Shown here: positions 33,563 through 45,855 of the stretch, piece after piece
How positions within the stretch are numbered: the stretch's first letter is position 1
Layout of the letters: every line of letters begins with the position of its first letter
Assembly (NCBI GenBank): GCA_024663395.1
Contig: JANFAH010000002.1
Location: 1,178,001-1,242,000, forward strand
DNA length: 64,000 nt
DNA from: Pisolithus tinctorius
Lineage: Eukaryota > Basidiomycota > Agaricomycetes > Boletales > Pisolithaceae
Reading direction: 5' to 3'
Made by a program: the position numbers and the translations under genes
Notes under the pieces: model-generated
The model's database searches: none
What the model saw: the letters and a program-made list of their open reading frames with translations, nothing else
What the model was told of the DNA's origin: nothing

Positions 33563-36500
33563 ATGGGATCGGCCACCCCTGTAAGGCTGGGATATCTTGC
33601 TCAGCCTATAGTGGTATATAAGAAAGAAGCAAGTACATACATCTCGGACTTCGACTCACCATTTCAAGATATAACTGAAAACAGAAAACAAGAATCGACA
33701 TTAGACATAGAGGCGACCAGCCATAGAGTTTCTTTTAGATCGAGCATGAATAACACACTGACTTTTCCTGCAGGTATAGAAATAGAATCACAAGATGTTT
33801 ATCGCAAGGATGCAGGACAGTATCGAAGAGACGAACCCTTTCATAAGGGACACAAAGAAGGAAGAATGGATAGGAGCATCGAGGGAGAAAGTCGAAGTGA
33901 AGAAACAGAGATTGAATGCCCAGGGACAGGACCAAAAGGTTACAAGATGATGTTTGCGGTGACAGAGGAGGACTTCAAGTCCTTGGGTTTACATTTTGAA
34001 TCTTATTTGGTGGAGAGTCTGACCACCAAGCTACAGGACGAGGAGGAAAGGATAAAGCAAGTGATGAAGTACAAACCCGTGGCAAAGAAGGTTCAGCTGG
34101 TGGCAACAGAGACACCGGCAGAGTTTAGAGTCAAGAGGAGGGAAGTGGGGGACCCATTGGCTAGCCTCCCCCAGAGTTCACACCTGGGGAATGACTTACA
34201 CAGGAGCAAGCAGACAAGTTCAAATGGGACCCAGGCGGATTTTTGTGGCCCAAAGAATTCAAACTAGTCAAGTGGCTAGTATGAATCCACAAGAAGGCTT
34301 TCGCTTGGGACACGAGCGAAAGAGGGACATTCAGAGAAGATATGTTCCTGCCTCTCAAGATTCCAACGGTCCTGCACAAGCCATGGGTGTATCGGAATAT
34401 ACCCATTCCACCAGCGATCTATGGGGATGTTGTGCAAATAATCAAGGAAAAGATCACGGCGGGAGTTTATGAACCGTCGACTTCGTCTTATTGATTGAGA
34501 TGGTTTTGTGTAGTGAAGAAGGATGGGAAATCACTGCGACTGGTCCACGACTTACAGCCACTCAACGCAGTCTCAATTCAGGATTCAGGAGTTCCCCCGC
34601 ACATAGACAGTATTGCTGAGGAATTCACAGGACACACGGTATATGGCATGTACGACCTTATGGTTGGTTATGACCACTGAGTGATCCACGAAGACTATCG
34701 TGACCTTACGACCTTTCAAACACCAATTGGCACATTCAGGTTGACCAAACTCCCCATGGGCTACATGAATGCAGTACAAGTGTTCCATGGGGATGTGTCA
34801 TTTACTCTCAGGGAGGAAACACTGGAAGTAACTGTGCCATTCATTGATGACATACCAGTAAAAGGACCACAAATGAGGTACATGAGAGAGGACAGAACAT
34901 ATGAAACAATTGAAGGGAATTCAGGGATCAGGAGGTTCATATGGGAGCACCTCATCAATACTAATCAGGTTCTACAGCGCCTCGAGCACATCGGAGCTAC
35001 CATCTCTGCAAAGAAATTTGCAGTGGCGGTCCTGTCTATCACTGTAGTGGGACACAAGGTTTCGTACAAAGGCCAAATACCTGACGAATCCAAGGTACAG
35101 AAGATTCGAGATTGGCCCTACTGCAAGAATGTCACAGAAGTGTGAGGCTTTTTAGGCCTCTGCAGCTACTGTCACATCTTCATCTGAGACTATGCAAAAA
35201 GAGTGAAACCATTGATCGAGTTGACCAAGAAGGGAGTAGTCTTCAGATTCGATGAAGTACACGAAGCAGCCATGGATGACTTGAAAGAAGTGCTCGCCAA
35301 CTTGCCAGCATTAAGACCGATAGATTACAAGTCAGGACGGCGAGTCATTTTAGCTGTTGACACCTCGCACATGGCAGTAGGCTACCTGCTTTTACAGGTT
35401 GGAGAAGATTCGAAGCGTTATCTGTCAAGGTTTGGATCAATTGCATTCAATGAAAGGGAAAGTCGTTATAGCCAGGCAAAGCTAGAGTTGTTCGGCCTAT
35501 TTTGTGCACTTCAGGACATATGCAACCACATATTTGGAGTTAAAGATTTAGCTGTGGAAGTCGACGCCAAGTACATCAAGGGTATGATCAATAACCCTGA
35601 CCTGCAACTGAATGCGACCATCAATCAATGGATTGCTGGTATACTCCTCTTCGAGTTCGAACTGATACATGTACCGGCGGAGAAGCATAGAGGCCTGGAC
35701 AGGTTATCAAGGAGACCTCGAGCTAATGAGGATCCGGAACCAGAAGATGATTATGAAGATTGGATCGACGAGGTAGGATCGTTTGCAGTCGAACTCCTCA
35801 ACCCTCAGTGAGGCAAACGAGAAGAAGCTTTCTTTCAAAGTCAAAAGGTAGTCGAACCGAATCTAGGATGGATCCCCTATGTTGGAAAACAGAGATCAGA
35901 GAGGTCGAGCAAAGCGACCGAGAACCAGGTGGTTTTATTGCAGGTGTCAGGGATGGATGCTACCGTTGATATAGAAATCCCCAGGACAGAAAAAGGGAAG
36001 TGGCAAGATGAATGGTTGGAGGTAGTTCGCAAATTCCTCGAAAATCAGCAGCGACATGTCAGACTTAGATCTGAACATGTTAATCAAATATGCGGCGAGA
36101 TTCTTCTTGAAGAATGGAGAACTGTGGCACCGAGAACCGAGGGGACAGCATCAAGTAGTACCTGCATATGAGAAACGCTTGGAGTTGATGAAGCAAGCGC
36201 ATGATGATTTGGGCCACAAGGGAGCATTTCCCACTAAGTCGAGATTACTGATCCGCTTTTGGTGGCCATTGCTAGTTCGAGATGTACAGTGGTTCCTCTG
36301 TACCTGCCACAAGTGTCAAATTCGATGCATGGATAAGATCCATATCCCACCTGTCATAGCCATGCCCAAACCTCTGTTTTACAAGGCATACATGGATTCA
36401 ATGGTGATGCCGAAGTCAAATGGGTTCCAGTACATAGTACAAGCTAGGTGTTCTCTGACTTCATATCCTGAGTGGCAGATGCTGCATGCAGAGACAGGAC

Positions 36501-37207
36501 AGACCTTAGGATGGTTCATATTCGAACAGATCTTGTGTAGGTGGGGTGCCATAGGGGAGATTGTCATGGACAATGGCTCTGCATTCAAACAGGCCCTTGC
36601 CTATCTCACAAAGAAGTACGATATCAGGCATATAAAGATTTCAGCATACAATTCTCAAGCCAACGGAGTTGTCAAGAGAAGACATCTGACCATTCGAGAG
36701 GCTCTCGTCAAGACTTGTGAAGGCAAAATAGGCAAATGGTCGTTGTATGCACCATTGGTGTTCTGGGCTGAAAGGGTGACAACACAAAAGTCAACAAAGC
36801 TTTCGCTGTATCAGATGGTCCATGGGATTGAGCCAAGATTGCCATTCGACTTCGCCAAAGCGACCTTTCTGACAAATTGGGACAAGGATAAGTATTTGAC
36901 CGAAGAACTGATATCGTATAGGTGCCACCAGCTCCAGCGAAGACAGGAAGACTTACAGTGGGTTCATCAACAAGTATACAAGGCATGGTGCCAGATGGCA
37001 AAGGAGTTCAAGCAGAGGGTAAAAGGGTTGATACGAAGCTACAAGTTCGAACCCAGAGCACTAGTTTTAGCTCACAATACAAGGATCGAGAAGGAACTGG
37101 ACTGCAAGATGAAGCCAAGATACTTAGGTCCCATGGTAGTCATCAGGCAAACTGAAGGGGGTTCATACCTATTAGCTGAGCTTGACAGCTTGATTTCCCA
37201 ACTTTGA
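33563..37207 (+). pseudogene. pol: Second Ty3/gypsy lineage: gag-pol remnant (5'-truncated)
   Basis: Pre-RT region at 33563-34267, including EEFRVKRR-like and DPLASLP motifs. Reverse transcriptase at about 34200-35150 has PFIDDIPVKGP as its YxDD-equivalent. RNase H follows at about 35200-35720 (LAVDTSHMAVGY, VEVDAKYIKGM). Integrase runs from 36056 to 37207, with zinc-binding region H..H..C..C and catalytic MDSMVM and VMDNGSAF. The expected Glu is Lys in ANGVVKRRH (about 36672). In-frame TGA stops at 34492, 34678, 35143 and 35186 all sit where relatives have Arg, consistent with CGA to TGA. This is a lineage distinct from the chromovirus: no chromodomain. No LTR pair was identified. Confidence 0.88.
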
Positions 37208-37653
37208 TATGCCACTTTTTGCTTACTCCCTTATTATCCTAGGAAATGAATCTCAATAGCAGTAGAAGAACTCACAAACCAAAGTGAAGAAGAGCTGCAC
37301 AGGCTCAAAGCAGAATCAATAGAGGACAAATTGATCCATGAAGCCGAAGTCATCTTATGAGAAGAGGCCATCGAAGAGAGTGAGTCAGGTGAGAGTATCT
37401 GAGACCTCCAGTTGTAGATATTAGTGTGCTGGTTCAACCGAGGCACTTCGACTATTGGTTCGAATTCAAGCATAATTCGGTGCGACTTGCACCCTGACTT
37501 GCACATTCTGATCAAAAATAACAATAATAATAATAATAAGTCATGACTTTTGAATGATTCAAAAAGCACTGATCAATTCTGTGTTGGACAGGGATATACA
37601 TGAGGTATGACAATGGGGCTGTTGAAGCCCAGAAAAGAGATAGTGCAAGATAC
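37208..37653. other. Retroelement 3' interval
   Basis: Between the second gypsy pol and the convergent minus-strand gene. It includes an acidic plus-frame tail and a short AATAAT microsatellite near 37520-37540. No gene called. Confidence 0.4.
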
Positions 37654-38962
37654 TTAATTGCATGATTTCCTCTTGCCCAACACCTTCTTGGATGCGACGT
37701 GGCCCTTCAAGGCTTGGTCTAACACCTCAGTTGTGGCACAAAGGGCTTCGTGAAGTACAACCAGCATCTTGGTGTTGGAAAGCGAAGGCAGCAAAGGAGG
37801 GGAAGTGGAAGTTGAAGGGGTTGGAGCCAAGTTAGAAGAGGAGGCACCAGAAGTTGAAGGGGGAGGAGTCAGACTGGGAGATGGAGACTTGACACGAGTG
37901 CGTTTCGAGGTGCGAGCAGGCCTTTGGGTGATCTCGACTACAGGCTTGGCAGGGTAATGAGGAGGGGTGAGAGCAGGAGGAGTAGAGCCTGTGCAAAGCG
38001 CCTGGACCCAGGCTCAGGACTGAGCCAAGTTGTTCTGGAGCGATGTCAGCAAGATGCCTTAGGACAAAAAGAGAGCAGAGAACATGCACGTATAAGGGGC
38101 AAGTATAACGAAGTTGACAACAACATGTGCATTTGAGCCCCAAGGCTCCAGAGCAGACAGCTTGAGCGACGTGACAACAGTCGCAGAGGACAGGCGGGTA
38201 GATGGGGAAACTGCCATCCTTCGAAGTATGTTCGACAAGCTCAATGTGCCAATTGGGACAGTAGACTCACCATTGGAGACCAGACTCCCCAAGATGGTCT
38301 GCGTTCTGGATCTCGAAGAGTCAGCTATGGGATGAAGAAGAATGAGAGAAGTTAAAACACACTGAAGGGCAATCAAGAGACGCATGGCCAGTCAATGGAG
38401 AGTTGGCAGGAAGATGCTCAAGGCCAGACTCAGAAATGTTGAGTGTCTGGCAGGTGGGCATGGTAGGAGCTGCAGGTGTGGCAGCATCTGGGACAGAGGC
38501 AGGATGGTCAGGCGAGACAGTAGGCATAAGAGGGGATGGAGGGTCTGAGTGACCCGGGAGCGAGGGAGAGGGTGTACAAGACAGTGTGATGGTGGACATG
38601 GAGGTGGATGTGGATGATGGGGCATCTGGAAGCATGTCGAAGGTTGGGAGATCGAGAGTAGGGCTGGTGTCCAGTTCCTGGACGATGACAGTCGCAGGCG
38701 AGGGCTCTGCAGGGGTATGGTTGACCAGGGCAGTGGTAGTTGTGGGAGCTGGTTCGTCCTGGACAATGTCAGTGGGAGGAGTGTTGACCGGTAGTGCAGG
38801 AGAGGAAGCGGCTTGAGGTTCAGGAGCTGTAGGAGCCGGCGATGGGCCCTGTAGCGATGGGGCAGTGTCAACAGAATGACTGTCAAGGAAAAGAAAAAGA
38901 ACACGCACCATCAACGACCCCAGATGTGCCAACAACATGTTTCTCAACTCTGTGTCTCCCTG
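37654..38962 (-). pseudogene. Multi-exon minus-strand gene, 3' part, split by the chromovirus
   Basis: Continues the reading frame broken at 46500 (QGDTELRNMLLAHLGSLM), then a long Pro/Ser/Thr-rich segment (about 38420-38900). Candidate introns are 38340-38376 (GTGTGT to CATAG) and one starting near 38275 (GTGAGT). A final exon at 37654-37760 reads MLVVLHEALCATTEVLDQAL and ends with a Lys-rich tail and TAA at 37654-37656. No family recognised. It lies 450 bp from the second gypsy pol in convergent orientation, so it may be that element's antisense gene or an unrelated host gene. Confidence 0.55.
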
Positions 38963-38967
38963 CGACG

Positions 38968-39495
38968 TGTCATAGTCATGCCTCGACTCCGGCCGGACTC
39001 GGCCTCGCACTCACTCAGTCCGGCCTCGGCCTCACCTGTCCCGTATCTCCAGTTGGTCTAGCGCAGTAGACACTGCTTTGCAGTGTCTGTCACTTCGGTT
39101 AAGTCCTCGCCCAGTGGTGTCCCCGGTCCACTCTGTCCCGGTCTCCGTTGTCTTTGTCACACCTTACTAATACCTGTCTTACCAATCACCTTAGCAATCC
39201 TTGTGAGACCAGCATTACCGGTCTCCGTACTATGGTTACTTCTGGTATGTAAACTCGTAAATACTCGGCCTGTACTCCTTAGTCTGAAATCAACTAAGTA
39301 CCTCCTGATAACCCCGCCTCGGCCTCGGACTCGGACTGAGATCCACGCAAGGGAATAGCGCTGTACCCTCAGTCGCTAAGTCCAAACAGTCTAACCACCT
39401 GAACCCTCGACTTCACTCCTGATCCCGACCCCTCGGCTTTGCGCCCACTTTGGTCTCCGGTCTGGACTCAACCCAGACAATCCTCGTACTTGACA
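38968..39495 (+). repeat. 5' LTR of the young chromovirus
   Basis: 528 bp, TGTCA to TGACA. It holds the CTTTGCAGTGTCTGTCACTT block and a start-like region after GGTATGTAAACTCGTAAATA near 39245. Confidence 0.96.
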
Positions 39496-39533
39496 GTATT
39501 TCAGACTCTCCACTTGTGTGGGTCTAATACATC

Positions 39534-40907
39534 ATGGCAACCAAGACTCGCTTCCAACCTCCCTGTGGCTGTTCTGCCACCAATCCCGACTCTGCTTCAG
39601 CCAGTGGGGCTCACCGTGAAACAGCTCTAGCTGCGTTGGGCACCACTAGGCGCTCCCCAGACCCCGTCAGTCCTTTCAGGGGCTTTTCAGCCCGCACATC
39701 CAATACCCCCACTCCACGTCGTCCCACTGCCCCCGTCCCTGAGGGTGACCTGGGTGATGATGGACCAGGCGACGATGATGATAATAACCCAGATAATGAT
39801 GACCCCGGCAACGGTCCCGGCGATGATGGGCCCGGTGATGATAATCCGGATGAGGATGATCTGGAGGATGAACCGGACTTCCCAGACCTGGACACCGAAC
39901 CCGCGGTCGCGGTCTTCGACAGTCTCGCGAAGGCCATCAAGCTGTTGGCTCGCAACGCCTGTACTACCCCTGAGTCCTCAAGTAGGACCAAGTTACGTGA
40001 GCCCGACACCTTTGATGGCACCGACCCCAAGAAGCTTCGCGCATTCTTCATCCAGTGCGAACTTAACTTCCAAGACCGACCCTGGGCTTTCAGGACCGAC
40101 CGTGCCAAGGTCATCTTCGCCCAGTCGTACCTCAAAGGCATGGCCTTAGAGTGGTTCGAGCCAGACTTACTCAGGCTCGACGACCCCGATGACCGGCCTC
40201 TCTGGATGGACTCCTGGAGGGAGTTCGTCTTAGAATTGTAAACCACCTTCAGACCCCATGACCCGGTTGCTGACGCCGAGAGCCAACTCGACCACTTGCA
40301 CATGAAGGAAAGTCAGCGCATTAATAAATACGTAGTCGACTTCAATTGGCTTGCCTCGCAAGTCCGAGGCTATGGTGACAGTGCACTGTGCCATCATTTC
40401 TATTCCAGCCTCCCAGACCGAATCAAGGATGAGGTCTGTCGGGTTGGCAAACCCTGGACACTTCACGAGCTCCGCCACCTCGCCCAGGAGATAGATGCGC
40501 ACTATTGGGAGCGCAAGGAAGAAGTCCAGCGGGCAAGTAAGCACCAAGGCTCGTCTAACTCCAGCAACAATAAGTCCGGAGGTTCCGGCAACAACAGTCA
40601 GGCCAAGACCGGTCAGGAGAAAGCCAAGACTGGCAACAACAATAACAACTCCGGTTCTTCCCCTAAGCCGGGTAATAACAGCAATTTGTCCAAGCCCGAG
40701 CCTAGCAAACTCAGCAAAGATGGAAAGCTCACCCCAGAGGAACGCAAGCGTTGCCTAGACGGAAACCTCTGCATGTTCTGCGGAGGGTCCAGTCATTTTG
40801 CTGACAAATGCCCCAAGAAAGCCGGAAAGGCCAAAGCTCGCACTGCAGCTACCACCGAGGCCGTACCGGCCTCGGGCTCGGGTTCTACCCCTGAGACAAA
40901 AAAATAG
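39534..40907 (+). CDS. gag: Gag polyprotein (one premature stop)
   Basis: 457 codons from the ATG at 39534, 38 bp after the 5' LTR. An Asp/Gly/Pro-rich acidic N-terminal region (about residues 70-120) is followed by a retrotransposon Gag capsid-type helical region (PDTFDGTDPKKLRAFF onward). A Gly/Asn/Ser-rich linker leads to a zinc knuckle CMFCGGSSHFADKC (CX2CX4HX4C, about 40769-40813). A TAA at 40239-40241 interrupts the capsid region in the same frame; one C to T change (CAA) would explain it. The gene ends TAG at 40905-40907 right after a run of seven A. Confidence 0.92.
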
Positions 40908-40961
40908 GTAGCAGCTCCCAGGACTCCACACAATCTGGGAGCTGCGTTGACTCTGGTTGTG
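40898..40961 (+). promoter_or_regulatory. Predicted -1 ribosomal frameshift signal between gag and pol
   Basis: Slippery heptamer A AAA AAA at 40898-40904, in the gag frame and immediately before the gag TAG. A 6-nt spacer follows, then a perfect 11-bp stem: GCAGCTCCCAG (40911-40921) with CTGGGAGCTGC (40935-40945) around a 13-nt loop. Loop CACAA (40929-40933) can pair with TTGTG (40957-40961) to form an H-type pseudoknot. Pol lies in the -1 frame, open from 40895. Confidence 0.85.
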
Positions 40962-43900
40962 CAAACTTGGAGGCTCGTCTCAACCCGTCCACTCTTTTTA
41001 GTCTGAACTCCTTGACCCCATATGTCACTATAGAAAACCCAGAAATACCTCGGCTTCGTACTTTAGTGGACTCCGGTTCCACCCATTGTTTTATAGATAA
41101 TCAGTTTGTTAATCAACACTCGTTTACCCCTTACTCGGTCTCACCAATCCGACTCTGGCTCTTCGATGGAACGTCCACCTTCACTATAACCCAAGCAGTA
41201 GATGTCAACATCCGCTTCGCGTCCGGCGATGTCACCCCGGTAACCCTGTTTCTAGCCCCGTTGGATTCTGAGTGTAAGATAGTTCTCGGACATGACTGGC
41301 TCACCCGCTACAATCCGTTGATTGATTGGGTACTGAGTAGTCTAACATTCCAGACTCCTGCACATGGAATGCCAACCCCGTCGACACCCCCTGTAAGCCC
41401 GGTCTCCACCGGCCTTCCTGACTCCGGTCCTAGTGACCAACCCGGCCTTGCGCCATCTGTACTGGTCTCCGACTCTCCGACTCGCACCCCTCTGAAGGCC
41501 CCTCTGGTTTCCCTAATCAATGCAGCCGCTTTTGTGCATGCCTGCAAACTAGAAGGGTCCGTCCAATTCCAACTTCAGCTCTGCCCCTCGGACTCAGCTC
41601 AAGCCCGATCGGCCTCGGCCTCCCCTCCTCCGGCCTTACCCAATGTACCGGAAGAGTACCACGACTTTGCTGATGTATTCAGCAAGGCCAAGGCCTCGGC
41701 ACTCCCACCACACCGGGAATATGATCTGAAGATAGAGCTCGAAGAAGGAACAACCCCGCCCCTCGGCACCATCTACTCGCTGTCCCCGGTTGAGCTCCAA
41801 GCTCTCCGGACTTTCATCGATGAAAACCTTACTACCGGATTCATTCGGCCAACCTCTTCCCCTTATGCTGCTCCGGTCCTCTTTGTCAAAAAGAAGGATG
41901 GCTCCCTCCGACTCTGTGTAGACTTCTGCGGCCTCAACAAGATCACTAAGAAAGACCAATACCCACTACCACTCATCTCCGACCTCTTGGACTCACCCAG
42001 CCGAGCAAAAATCTATACTAAGATTGATCTCCGGCATGCCTACCATCTCGTCCAGATTGCCCTGGGCGATGAATGGAAGACTGCATTCCGGACTCGGTAT
42101 GGATCTTACAAGTGGTTAGTGATGCCCTTTGGCCTCACCAATGCCCCGGCCGCCTTCCAGCGCTTCGTCAACACTATCTTCGCAGATATGTTAGATGTCT
42201 GTGTGGTCGTCTACCTAGATGACATCTTAATCTACTCCGGAGATAAGGAGTCTCACAAGCAGCATGTCCGAGAAGTCCTCTGCCAGCTTTGGCTTCACGG
42301 CCTTTATGCGAAGCCAGAGAAGTGTGAGTTCCACTCGGACTCGGTCAAATACCTCAGATTCCACCTCTCCCCTGCCGGCCTCATGATGTCCAAGGAAAAG
42401 GTCCAGACCATTTGTGATTGGCAGCCTCGCAAGGTCAAGGACATTCAGTCTTTCCTCGGATTCGCCAACTTCTACCGCCGGTTTATCTTTAACTACTCGG
42501 ACATCGTCGTACTGCTGACTCGGCTTACCCACAAGGGGGCTCCCTGGAACTTCTCCGAGGAGTGCTGCCAGTCATTCAACAACCTCAAGGCCGCCTTCAC
42601 CACTGTGCCGGTCCTAACTCATTTCATCCCCGGGGTCCCTATCACCGTCGAGACCGATGCATTGGACTATGCCATCGCTGGCATCCTTTCTATCACCTGC
42701 GGTGACGACCAGATACATCCGGTCGCATTCTACTCCCGGACTCTGACGGCCCCGGAATTGAATTATGACACCCACGACAAAGAATTGCTTGCTATTTTCG
42801 AAGCATTCCGGACCTGGCGCCATTACCTTGAGGGCTTGGCCTCACCGGTCGACGTTGTTACCGACCACAAGAACCTTGAGTACTTCTCCACCTCCAAAGT
42901 ACTCACCTGCCGCCAAGCTCACTGGTCAGAATTCCTTTTGCAGTTCAATATGATCATCAGATTCAGGCCCGGTAAGCTCGGGGCTAAGCCCGATGCCCTA
43001 ACTAGATGATGGGACGTCTACCCCAAAGAGGGGGATAGTGGCTATGCCCGAGTGAACCCGCAGAACCTGAGACCGGTTTTCACCCAGGAGCAACTAGCAG
43101 TCTCCCTTCGCGCAACCTACCTCGAATACCCGGTCTTACGAGCAGTCGCACTGATGGATGTAGAGAAACTTCATAATGACATCCTGACCGCGCTGCCGGA
43201 TGACCCAGTCTCACAAATCCGTCTGTCCGACATGTCTGATCCCCGGTGGTCAGTAGATGATACTGGCTTCCTTCGGCTTGACGGAAGGATCTACATGCCG
43301 GACTCAAACGACCTCCGCCTTAGGGTCTTGCGCCTCAAGCATGACCACCCTCTGTCCGGCCACTTCGGCCAAAACCGCACTTTAGAACTCATACGGTGTG
43401 AGTATACCTGGCCCGGCCTCAGGACCTTCGTCAAGGACTGTGTCCGGTCTTGCACGGCCTGTGCTCGGGCTAAGGTTCCCCACCATCGGCCTTACGGCCT
43501 CCTCAAGCAGCTTCCGGTGCTGGAGAAACCATGGAATTCCATCTCTATGGATTTCATCGAGCAGCTCCCAGCCTCAACCAGCTTCACGGCCATCCTCGTA
43601 GTAGTTGACCGGCTTTCCAAGCAGGCCATATTCATCCCAACCCACGACACTATCACAGCCCCAGAACTCACCAAACTATTCCTACTCCATGTCTTTTCGA
43701 AGCACGGAGTACCGGCCCATGTAACCTCAGACCGAGGCTCGGAGTTCGTCTCCCACTTCTTCCGGTCACTCGGTAAGGCCCTAGATATGTGCTTACATTT
43801 CACCTCGGGCTACCACCCTGAAGGTGATGGCCAGACCGAGCAGACTAACCAAACTCTCGAGCAATACCTCCGAGTATACTGCAACTACCAGCAGGATAAT

Positions 43901-44620
43901 TGGGCCGACCTACTACCTTTGGCCGAGTTCACTTACAACAATGCCCCTAGCGCTACTACCGGTGTTTCACCCTTCTTCGCTAACAAGGGCTACCATCCTA
44001 ATATCTCGGTGTACCCGGAGCGTGATCTTACCTCTGCCCGGGCTCGCGATTATGCAGTCGACCTAGACTCACTGCACCAGTTCCTACGTGAGGAGATGAC
44101 CCTCGCACAACAGCGCTACCAAGGACCGGCCAATGCTAAACACATGCCGGCTCCAGACTTCAAGGTCGGTGACCAGGTATATGTGAAAGCCCAATACTTC
44201 CGGTCTACTCAGCCTTCTAAGAAGCTCTCAGAGAAGAATCTTGGACCATATCCGGTCATAGCTCAGGCCGGTACCCACTCATTCACACTGCGCCTGCCAG
44301 ACTCAATGCGCGCAGTCCACCTGGTCTTCCACGTTTCCCAACTCGAGCTGGCCATCCCTAACACCATCCCGAACCGGACTCAACCACCACCCCCACCAGT
44401 CGAGGTCGACGGTGAACTGGAGTTCGAGGTGGCAGAAATCCTCGACTCTAAGGTCAACCGGCGTCGCCGGTGTTGGCTTCAGTACTTAGTCCGGTGGACT
44501 GGCTACGAGGGGACCGATGAAGAGACCACTTGGGTACTTGCTACAGAGCTCGACAATGCCTCTGAACTCGTACAAGAGTTTCACTCCAGCTACCCTGGTA
44601 AACCCGGCCCGTACCAATGA
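40904..44620 (+). CDS. pol: Pol polyprotein (PR-RT-RH-IN-chromodomain), one premature stop
   Basis: Read in the -1 frame from the gag-pol slip. The frame has no early ATG; a TTG at 40967 is not needed. Protease LVDSGSTHCFID is at about 41062. RT runs about 41640-42420 with VYLDDILIYS near 42213. RNase H follows to about 43000. A TGA at 43007-43009 sits where Arg is expected. Integrase spans 43052-44380: zinc motif H..H..C..C (about 43340-43470) and catalytic MDFIE, SDRGSEF and GQTEQTNQ with Glu intact. A GPY/F-like module (NLGPYPVIA) and a C-terminal chromodomain (YLVRWTGYEGTDEETTW, about 44480-44535) follow. The chromodomain class targets integration to modified chromatin in known chromoviruses. 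Confidence 0.93.
43026..43037 (+). promoter_or_regulatory. Possible central polypurine tract in pol
   Basis: AAGAGGGGGATA is identical to the 12-mer just before the 3' LTR (45980-45991). It lies at the RNase H-integrase junction, and the old copy keeps the same 12-mer at 13774-13785. Confidence 0.45.
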
Positions 44621-44807
44621 GGACCGGTCTCAACCAGCCTCAGTTTCTTTTCTGTTTTCTATTGGTATCTAGTTTTCTCTGAACCCTTACTTACTTTGTT
44701 TTCTTTTCTTGTTTGCTCTCACTTACTATACAAGACCGAGACCAGACGTCGGACACCGGACACATGACATTCGCAGGGAAAAGCAACAAAAACGCTACGC
44801 TACGAGT

Positions 44808-45855
44808 CTACTCGGCCTTGGCCATACTCTCATCCTCCCCCTCGGACTCCTCCTCTTCATCCTCGCCGTGGTTCTTCAACCACTCTGCTTCCTCGCGCAA
44901 CTCATCAGAGTCGAGCTCAGACGAGCCCAAGTCCGAAGGGGATACCGCCATCCCGAAGCCATAGGATTCGTCGAGTATCGACTCGAGCGCATCGGCAATG
45001 CGGCCCGAGTTCTCGACGGCGGTCTCGTGCAGCTCGAAGAGGCTGGCCAAGTTGTTGGCAATCAGCCCCACGGCCTCGATCAATCGCTCGAGCTTGTCCT
45101 CCAAGCCCGAGTACTTGTCCACGCCGGCCTCCCTCGGCCTACTCCTGCCAGCCTCAGACTCGTTGAGGTCCAAGATTTTGGTCGGCCTCGTACTCGTCTT
45201 CGCCCATTTCTGATTGCTGGGCCTGGCTTCGGCGTTCTCCTCATCGACCTTCCTCTTCTTGCCCTTGACGGCCTTGGGACCGGCCTCAGCGTCCTTTCCA
45301 TCCCCAGGCCAGCGGCACTTGCCTTTTGATAGGTTGCAGTGCACACAAGCCATGCGCTTCTTGTTGCCGTCTACGACAAATTCGCAGACGATGTTGGCCC
45401 GGGCGCAGCAGGTACAACTAAAAGCGTTGTTAGGAGGAGTACGTATAAGGTTAAAAAATCACTCACCCGGGGTCCATAACCACCTTCTTCACCTCTCCCC
45501 CGGCCTCATCACCCTTGTTGGCCTTGGCCTTATGCCTTCGTTCGGCCTCCTTTTCTTCCTCCGCCTTGCGTCTCGCCTCCTCCTCGCGAGCCCTTTGCTC
45601 CTCGGCCTCCCACGCTACCCTCTCGGCCTCGGCCTTCTCCCTAGCCACCCTCTCGGCTTCAAGCCGAGCCTGCTCCTCCTGCCGGGCTTGCTCAGCCGCC
45701 TTTCGCCTTTTCCTCTCCTTCGCCTTCACCCTCATCACCTCCTCTTCGTCATCGGTGTCGTACCTGATGTCGTCGTCAGGGACTTGGGCCCAGTTGACGA
45801 CGACTCGGCCTTCGTTGTTGTTATCGGCGGCGACGATCGGTCTCGAATCGGACAT
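44808..45855 (-). CDS. Antisense spliced gene in the chromovirus: coiled-coil, Cys-cluster acidic protein
   Basis: Exon 1 is 45855-45467, intron 45466-45418 (49 nt, GTGAGT to TTTTAG), exon 2 45417-44808. Phases agree, giving 332 aa. An acidic N-terminus (TDDEEE) precedes a long Glu/Arg/Lys coiled coil (about residues 55-115). A cysteine cluster bridges the intron: CTCC, C six residues later, then CVHC and C (NLSKGKC). A basic linker and a helical region (LERLIEAVGLIANNLASLFE) lead to a very acidic tail. The Cys pattern recalls zinc-cluster DNA-binding segments of mushroom proteins; function unknown. An upstream ATG at 45966 is possible, but 45855 starts the conserved soluble part. The old copy carries the same gene, so it belongs to the element. 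Confidence 0.8.

Noticed and set aside
39496..39533. Primer binding site after the 5' LTR
   Set aside because: No TGG-type complement to a tRNA 3' end is visible; self-priming or an internal tRNA site cannot be judged by eye.
39611..40303. Long minus-strand frame across gag
   Set aside because: Shadow of the gag frame, which carries the zinc knuckle and capsid-like region.
44709..45329. Plus-strand frames over the antisense chromovirus gene
   Set aside because: Shadow of the spliced minus-strand gene, which has matching intron phases and homology in the old copy.
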